Below, one piece after another: positions 53,401-62,400 of a DNA stretch of 64,000 nucleotides. Position 1 is the first letter of the stretch, and each line of letters opens with the position of its first letter. The notes beneath the pieces were generated by a model, which was not told the origin of the DNA, did not search any database, and was given only the letters and a program-made list of their open reading frames with translations. This DNA comes from Chaunax sp. Z400 (Eukaryota; Chordata; Actinopteri; Lophiiformes; Chaunacidae). The stretch lies in NCBI GenBank assembly GCA_037577475.1, contig CM075187.1, positions 23,218,810-23,282,809 of the forward strand. The letters run 5' to 3'. The translations under genes were made by a program, and so were the position numbers.

Positions 53401-56400
53401 GCTGACTAACGGTAAAACATCTTTAAGCAGCTTAGTTGGGATGGGGTCTGGGAGGCAGGTTTTTGGGTTGGATGAAGAAATAGAAGTTAGTTGTTGAAGA
53501 AGCAGTCCAGATATCCACCAGGTCTTACAGCTGTGTCTAAACTTCCTGTGTTTGAAGGTATCATTTGAAGGCAGGAGGTGATGAATTTAGTCTCTAATAA
53601 GTAGAATTTTATCATTAAAGAAGCATAATAGGCTGCTCTGGCATTGCGTAGGGGCCTTCGTATAGCTTTTAAGGCTGTCTATCCAGGCTAATCGAGACTC
53701 TTCCAGTTTATTGCGACGCCATTTTCTCTCTAGTTTTTGCGTCATTTTCTTTAGATTGCAGGTTTGAGGGTTTGAGGGTTATACCATGTCGGATAATTAT
53801 TATGCGAGCCAAGCTTCCACTGTGGCCTTCACACAAAATCGAGCTGCGTCTGTTCTTCACATCAGCAGATGGACACACAGACAGTAAGCAAACAGCGCAT
53901 ACCAATGAAGAGCTCAGCTCTCAGCTTCACCCCTTCGGGACCTGCGAAGTAATCACCATATTTGGATGGCCTCAAATCCTCGGGTGCTACTGAAGATTTG
54001 TAATTGGAGCTGAATGGTGGCAAACTGGTGTCTCCGGCGCGAGAGGGATTTAGCATGCCCTGCACCAGCCAACGTGGTGGCATTTTGACAAGTATGGGTG
54101 GGGTTCACGTCACGGACCAGCCATCTGGCAGAGCAGCTCATGTCACACAATAACACAGATACCCTCAAGAGCTGGAGACTTGAGTCTGGAGGGTCCCTCT
54201 GTCTCTGCCTGAGTCTTGGAAACTGCCAGCTTTGTTTTCTGATTGTTTTGCTTCCCCCTGCCTCCGGCTTCCTCTGACTCTCCATTATGAGAGCCGACAA
54301 TTTGGTGAACTCTTGGCAGTCTGTAGCACTTCAACATAAGTTCTAAGACTCTGCAGATGTGATGTCACGATGGGGGAGTTTGTATTTCTAATGTTACAAC
54401 AGCACTGAAGCCAACTGATGCTGTTAGAAAGTTTTAGAAATAGAGTTTGTCTTTATGTAGCCGCTGATAAAAACTGCTTTAATAATGCCTGGTAGGCTAT
54501 TTGAGGTAGTAAAATTGCTCCGTCCGTATCTCCAGTGTGTTTTTTCTCCATTTAAAATTTATTTGGAAGAAGCCAGAAGGTCACAGAAAAATTGAAAATG
54601 CATGAAAAATAATAGCAAACACAGAGAGACCGTTTTCCAAAAATGGCCTTAAAGTTTTTAATACGCTATGTTGAAAGGAAGAACTGGACTGTGTGAATCT
54701 GTGGGTCTAGCACTGAGGGTTAAGAGCTATTCCACGGCATTGGTTAAAAATGTATACACATGTACCTGTGAGGCACTTTATATAAAAGCATCCAGCAAGT
54801 GTGCTGTTATGTTCCCGTAAAGCTCCCCTCGCTGTGACAACAGCAAAGACGCCATAAATGTTGACTTGCAACCTATAAAAAATATCATACCTTGTAGTAT
54901 TTCATCACACAGCCTTGTCTGCCGTGAGGATTTCGTTTATTCACTATTTCCGATGTGAGATCAACACTCAAGATATCACATGAGCACTTTTATCATCTGA
55001 TTTCGAGGCGATCGAAGGCCAACATCTGCTTCTTTCACTCAGCAGTCAGCTGGATGTCGATCCTTCACACGTCAGGCTCCAATCTGAAGCTAATTGCGTC
55101 AGAGTATGCATCTGTCTCTGTGCTTGTTCGCCATGATCCATATATGTTCAAATACCTCTGACATGATTCATTAAAATCATAACAGCTATAAATTATACAG
55201 CAACCTTCAGAGTTGGCCTTTACAGAGCCCCAGATTTGAGGATGACCCCATTTTTAATCATTTAAGAGCAAGAGTAGATTTATGCATGTCCAAAGTGATG
55301 CAGCGTGACTTCTAAATATTGATGGCGAGGGAAGGGGATTCCGTGATCTCTTCGAGATGAGGAAAATAACTCCTTCTAGAGAGGTTTAAGCCTTCAAAGG
55401 CCAAAGCAAATCTATGAAATATTGAGAGCTGTGAGAAGAGCAGCATTAATTCTAGCACGGCCACTCATAACAACAGCAGGCATGTCAGGAGGATAACAAC
55501 TCTGATGTGAAAATTGTTAGCACTAGACTCCTAAATTATCTCTTCACAATGGATTGTTGTCCTTTTGCAAAATCCAAGCCCTACGGGAGAATGGATGGCA
55601 ATCACATAAAATATAGAACATATGTTCATAAACAGCACAAACTGCGGAGGCAGGACATTAAATTCATCTTTAACCTTTTAGCTCATTTATTATCATGCTT
55701 TATTCATTTGTTTGTCACATAAATGTCACATTTTGCATTTGTTTAAAGCCGTTACATTAAAGCAACCCATTAAGGAGCCCGTTCACAGTTTCTGCTAGGC
55801 TTTCCAGTTTGTAACACTAACTCTCAACCATTTTCTTTGACTAAATACAGTCTTGTCAGACTGTTAGGCAAGCTACTTGGAAAGTGTAAAGAGCTAAGCT
55901 ACCAATTACTCCTAATGAAATGAAGCTTTCGCTACACTGAAGCTGCCCCTCAGAGAAAAAGCTGAGTAAAATGGTAAAGGTAGTTTACTCTGTCAAAGCT
56001 ATTTTACATTTTCATTGAACCAGCTCCATTCCAACTCAGTGCTACCTCACCGATCAATAAAACTGTCAGTCGGACAGAAATGCAGGCAGAAAATGTTATA
56101 TTTATGTCGCTGATCCTTTGCAGTTTTATTTCGGCAGGAAGCTTCGCTGCACATGAGAATCAGAAAAGCTGGGGAAAATGATGCTTGAGAGAGGAGTTAA
56201 GCTGCTGAAAAGTTATTTGATCAGGAAAAAGTGACACGATAACCACGCTACTGAGAAATGTACTTAAAGTTAAAGTAGTTACTGCCTAAGGCTGCAGGGA
56301 CACGTGGAAAAAATCAAAGTAGCATGTGTTAAGTGTGCATTGTTTACACTGAATAGATAGCATCTTCAATCTGATGCAAAGCTACTGTAGTGTCTGTATC

Positions 56401-59400
56401 TTTTAATTTCATGCAAACTATCCACATTCTTATCTCTGTTCTGATTTACACCACAGCTTGTTGGGAATTACTGCCTCATATTTCCATGTCCAACTGGTCT
56501 CTACTGTTTTAAAATCTCCAGGTGTGAGTTTAGCTGTTTACAAACTGTACAAAACAACATCATAATCAAAATATGTTCCTAAAGTAATCAAATAAAACAG
56601 CTGTATGGTATCACAGCACTCACATAGTAACATAGTAAAAATTATCCATAGCATTTGAGTATGGGGGGTGGCGCGGGGGGTGGCGCAGTTGCTTCACAGC
56701 AAGAAGGTCCTGGGTTCAAATCCACCTTGAGGACCTGGGGTTTTTCTGTGTGGAGTTTGCATGTTCTCCCCTTGTCTGCATGGGTTCTCTCCAGGTTCTC
56801 CGGCTTCCTCCCACCACCAGAAATATGTAATAGAGGTGAATTGGTGACACTCTCAGGTGACACTCAGGACTCTCATATCATAATGTAAGGTTTGATCCCT
56901 ATCTGAGTTTAGGTGTAAGCAACAAAACCTCTTATATTTTCAGTTTGAATAACATTCTCAACTTTTAAACAATTAAATTCACTTTGGTTTAGGTTAGGGA
57001 AAGGATCCTGATTTGTTAATAAAAGTCTGTGAAATACTGATTACATATAATCTTTGATATTCTTATTCACTGACACGATTTTTCCAACATTAACTCGTGC
57101 TGACCGTAATGATCAGGAGTCATGTGAAGATGATATATCACAGTATCAGTATATCGTCCTTTGGAGAGTCTAGCGTAGTGTAGATTATTTTGTTTTTTTC
57201 ACAAAAGTTCCAATCAATTTTCTAGGTAAAACTAAAAAAAAAAATAGGGTTTGTTGAAAAATCTAAAATATTAAAGCCACAACTACTTATCGTGACTTAT
57301 TATATGTTTGAAGTATGATGAAGCTACGATGTTTAGTTTGCTATATATTCTAAGGACAAAAAAATGATCACAGATGGACAGACGGACATACTGATGACTA
57401 CACCCCCGGTCATTTTTATGTCAGGGGGATAAAAAGCGCAAATCCTACTGATTAAATTTTGTTATAATTTCGTGGACTTTCGCTATACTGTGCTGGCTAT
57501 CAATAAAAATGTGCCTTCAGAATGTGCTGATATGTGCCAGGCTTAAATATAGCAACAAGATGTGTGTAACACCTGTACAGTACCAGTCAAGCTTTATCCC
57601 ACAACGCGCAAAAATCTACAATGAACTGACGATACCAATTTCATGCTATCACCTTCATTATTAACCAATCATCTTGCTGCCGTCTTTTTAAAAACGATTC
57701 CCTCTGTACCTCTAGTTCCTCCACCTCCCCATCTCCACCCATTCTTTGCAGATTCATCAACTTCATCATTTCATCTGCCTAATCAGGCAGAATCATCGGC
57801 CACCACCACCACCAAGAGTGTCTGGGCTCCATGGTGGATTTATCTTGCTGCTCAGGGCAGATGCCCTTCAATCACAATCTCCAAACACTTTGTGACAGAC
57901 TATTTATCACATATCATCTGCTTGTCTCTCCTTATTGAAATATCTCTATGTCTGTTCAGAGTGTATTATCTGTTTATAACTGAATAATATATTTGTATAT
58001 GGTTATATTCTTATTAATGTATGTAAACATTTCAAACTGATCAAAGATCCTAAACAAAGCACAGAGAGCCAATGAAGAAATTCACAGCATTAATAATCCA
58101 GCTAGGCATAAAGACCTATATGTTCCACCGTCATCAGAGCTCATCATTAGTAATGTAATCACTCCATGACTCTCGGCCAGCAGCATAAATAAGAGGAATA
58201 GTTGCCCCATCTTAAGTAGCTGTTATTATCTGTGGCTGACTGCTGTTTGTCAGGTTAGCACCTGAATTTATTATCATGATTGCTGAAGGCTGAGCTGAAT
58301 TGATTCTTATCTGTTTCTGAAACTGTTTCGTCGACCAGAGCCTCATCTCCATATCATTATTGGAATATAATTCCTTTCATCAGGCTTCACCACGCTGTGA
58401 TGTGATGTCCCTGCAGCCGGGGCTTTTACTCACTGCACAATAACATATATAGGCACACAGCGATGTGTATCATTACGGTCCAGTCACAGCATTAAGTGTG
58501 TGTCAGCGTGGAAGAGAGAAAGTGTGACATTTCTCATCAAGTCTTTGCCCCAGCAAGCTTAGCATATAAACAGCATGGGTTTCTTTGCCATAATTGGGCA
58601 TTATAGATAAGAAGCATATCTGGTGCTGCAGCTGGGCCTGTGAGGCTGCCATCCCATCAGCACCTATGCACCGGGAGAAGGCCAGGAGTGACATGCATGG
58701 CTGATGACAAGAGCCTTAGTTGGACCGTGAGCCGAGGGACAACAGCCGAGCTCAGACGATGACGCATCCAGCGCTGGTCAGAGCAGGAAACTCAACAGCA
58801 TATTCAATTTTAAAAGATTATTTTTGTAGAACATTTCTGCTCCTGCTGACAGAATAATGGAGGAAAGAGGGGGAATGAAAAGAATGTCAGGTAGTTTCAT
58901 CTGACTCGAATCCAATTTAAGTTCCATCAGAATGGAAATTATCAAGCTTTAATAGCCTGTACTATTTTTTAAATGTCTTGAAACTGATTGTTCTCTAAAC
59001 CCCTCCCCTCAATAAACATTATCCAAGTGTAGCTTAGGGACTTTACCTGCAGGTCCAACATGTCTATCAAGCTTTGGATGTGTCCACATTTTTAATTGGT
59101 GGGCATGGAACCGTACTAAACATGAAGGTGTGAGGAACGGACCAAACATTGTCTCGTTTATCTTCTAAAACGTAACTTGTAAACATTAACATGCCCGATT
59201 AGCCAAATTTACTCACCAATATAGCAAAACGTCTGCCATACATACTAGTTGGTGCACATGCAAAAAGCTTTCTGATTTAAAAAACACAAGATTCAAAGGT
59301 ATAACAGCCGAAAAGTGTTATATTATGAAAAAAAAATACCTTTCTGCTCACATAATCTAGTTTTATCCTTCTAGACAAAAAGAATCAGTTCCTTTAATTA

Positions 59401-62400
59401 CATGTGGATCTTTCACTGAAGGTGACCGTAGTCTTTTACACAGCACCATCTATGTAGCCACTTTTATAACAAGCCAGATGGAAACATTAAAAACTCAACC
59501 GATGAAGGCCTTTTCAGCTGACTTATTGAGAAAATGTTTGCTAAATTATTTAGCTAGGTACAGCTGGTAAAGAATCTGCAGCAACATTTGTTATTTCAGC
59601 TTGTAAAATTGAGGGTTACCAGACAGAAATGTTGTTTAACTCTGTCTGAAATCAAGGACACATTGTTCCAAAAATGACTTAGTGGATAGATCTGACACTA
59701 TTATTATTGTAACCTGCATTAGCATTAGTAATGGAGGGGTAGGACTTAGGGTTAATTAAATATTTTATCATGTTTCTCCTGCATTAATTTAATATCAGCA
59801 CATTACGTTCAATATCTACAGCTTAGCACAAAATGTCTTTATCAGTAGTTCAGAATTATCAGTCAAATTCAAAAAGATGCATTCCTGTCCCTTTCTAAAC
59901 AAGTGCAGCTAATCTTATTTGAATATAGTGTTTATTTACTGAGACTCTCAGGGCTTCAGCCGGTAAATCTCGGCATGGAGGTATTTGCTGGTTCTAATGC
60001 ACAACTTCAGGTCAAAATGCTGCTTCATAAGCTTGTTAACAAGCTTAAAACCTCCTCATCTGATTATCCGAAGACGGTGGCATTCACAGCACAGCAGAGC
60101 TGCTGATAACCCTCATGCTGCTCATTTCTACGCAGAATGGCCTGCTGATAAAGCTCGGCCGGGGTTTTCTGGTTGGGATTCTGGTGACCATACATCAGAC
60201 AGCCATAAAAAAAAAGGAATTCTGCGACTTGTTTATGTCCCTCAATTCTAATTGGACTTTGCTGCGGCTTCCTTAGCGTGCCATTGTTAGGCAATAAACA
60301 ACAAAGGGAATGGGCAATTACTTCATATCGCTGCCGGACATGGCGATAGTTATTGGCGGGCTGAGCTCTCCTCTCACCACAGTTATTCCCAGTGGCTATA
60401 GAAGACAATTTGTGGTCTGTGCACAATTTAGAAAAAGGGGCAGCGGCCTGAGATATGAGGATATGATTAAGTGTGGCTCTAAAGAGCTCCAGACAGATCA
60501 TGAAGGGATTGTGGCCGCCAGTGAACGATTTAAGCAAAGACAAATGATCGAATTGAGATTGACTCCTGTTCTGTCTGAGACTTGGGCTGTGTAAGAAGAA
60601 GTATGGAATGTAAATTGTAAACTGGAATTTATGATGCTGAGAATAAATAATTGGTTTTGTTGAATTAATAAACTGAGTAATTTGCTATCAAGCTAAATTT
60701 AATATTCACTATAATAGTTTGACACTTATGACTAAATATATCTTATTTATTTAATTCATTTCAGCCTCACACATGAGTCTAAGACACTTTTATTCTCTTG
60801 TATTCCTAGATTAGGTGGAAGGCAGGAAACTGTGCCAGCATCACACTGAGTTCACTGCTTGTTCCTTCTTTAGCCGATAATCGACTGTAACTCTCCCCAC
60901 CTGGGAAAGACCTAGTGTCCAAGCTACTTACTCAACAGTCCTGCAGGTGTCAGGTGTGAGAATCATTTATGAAGGCGATTTGATCTTAACTAAACATTTT
61001 GACGCAAAATGAAAGTCTTTTGATTGGGTTCATCTCGCCTAAGAGGAGGTGCATGCCTTTCAGCCAACACTCAGGGGAAGAAAGTCAATTACCAATTACA
61101 CTTTACCAAATAAAAGACTTAGATTCATATACATGTTGAAATTCATCCGGTCAACATTGACTTTAATCATGAGATAAATTTATATAATTCATTGATGTTT
61201 TCCTGCATGCATTGAACAATCTTACAAATAAATGTCCACCAAGTGGATATTTTCATGTTAGTCTTTAAAGAATTCCTCAGACAGTGTGTTTCTGTCCTGC
61301 AGCTGTGATACAGCGGGTTCAGTTTCATTGTCTATATAAAGCAAAGTGACTGAGAGGATGCATTGTACTTTTTGAGAGGCAAAGCCTTCTGGAGAGATGC
61401 CAGATGCCAAGCATAACTCAAAGTGACAGAGTGACCCTCAAATAGCTGCCAAAGCTCAGCCATTATACGATCATGCAGATACAGTGCAGAGTTGCACTGT
61501 TTTGGGGCCATGAAGCTGTGGAACTGACTGCAGAGAAAACAGTCCAACGGACCATCAAGATGCCTTTTCTGGATCTTTCTATAATTATTTTTCTTTAATT
61601 TGGTGAATTCAGGGCTTAAACAGCTTTCAGGGGGATGAATTGCTTAAAAAGACATTAAATTATCTGTGACCTCTGCTGGTGACCAGCATGAAATACAACA
61701 ACACAAGCAGAACCTCCTCCTATTTACAGTCCCCTTCAGCCTCAGCTATAGCTGCCTGCAATCTACACAAATGATATAGTCACAATTTCCCAGGAGATAG
61801 CAACGAGATAGTAAATAGAAATGGATTTACTGATATGTTAGAAATCAATCAGTAACACGCTGCTAAGCAGTAACACTTCAGCATGCTGATTTCTTATTAT
61901 TTGGCTTGTGAACAAGATGTTTTAGCTCAGATGAAACATCGCTGGTTCAAAACACGTCCCTCATTACTGTCGAGTGAATAGGTTGGAATATTTTTAGTTA
62001 GCTGAGATGTCTGTGGGGGAGGATTGACTTTGGGCTGGAACATTTTAATAATACTATCTATTTTATTTTTAGATACACTTTCTCGAAAGGGAGTAATGCA
62101 GAATATTGAGCAATCCCCGAGTGATCGCATCTCAACAAGTCAATCCACCTGCTGCAAATGCATTAGGATGTGTTTGAGTTTTAAGCTATAGTGCAGTATT
62201 TCTCATACACACCACTGCCATCTTCTTGAAGAAGCCGACACAGTAGTGTGGAAAAATTGAAGTTGTGATCCCGCTTAGCATAAATGTCTTAAATAACTTA
62301 AAGGAATGTGTTTATCCTCTTTTACATAAGTTGTTTTATTTTTTTTGGCTTATAGTTTTATAAGGAAATGTTAGAAAGCAGTAGTTGTAAAAGCTGTAAA

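Noticed and set aside
56661..56730. A and B boxes considered as a tRNA gene
   Set aside because: There is no cloverleaf or anticodon arm, and the sequence continues into the V-SINE core.
60064..60543. 159-codon minus-strand ORF, the longest in the window
   Set aside because: No recognised domain and it overlaps an open frame on the other strand. Kept only as a possible conserved non-coding segment.
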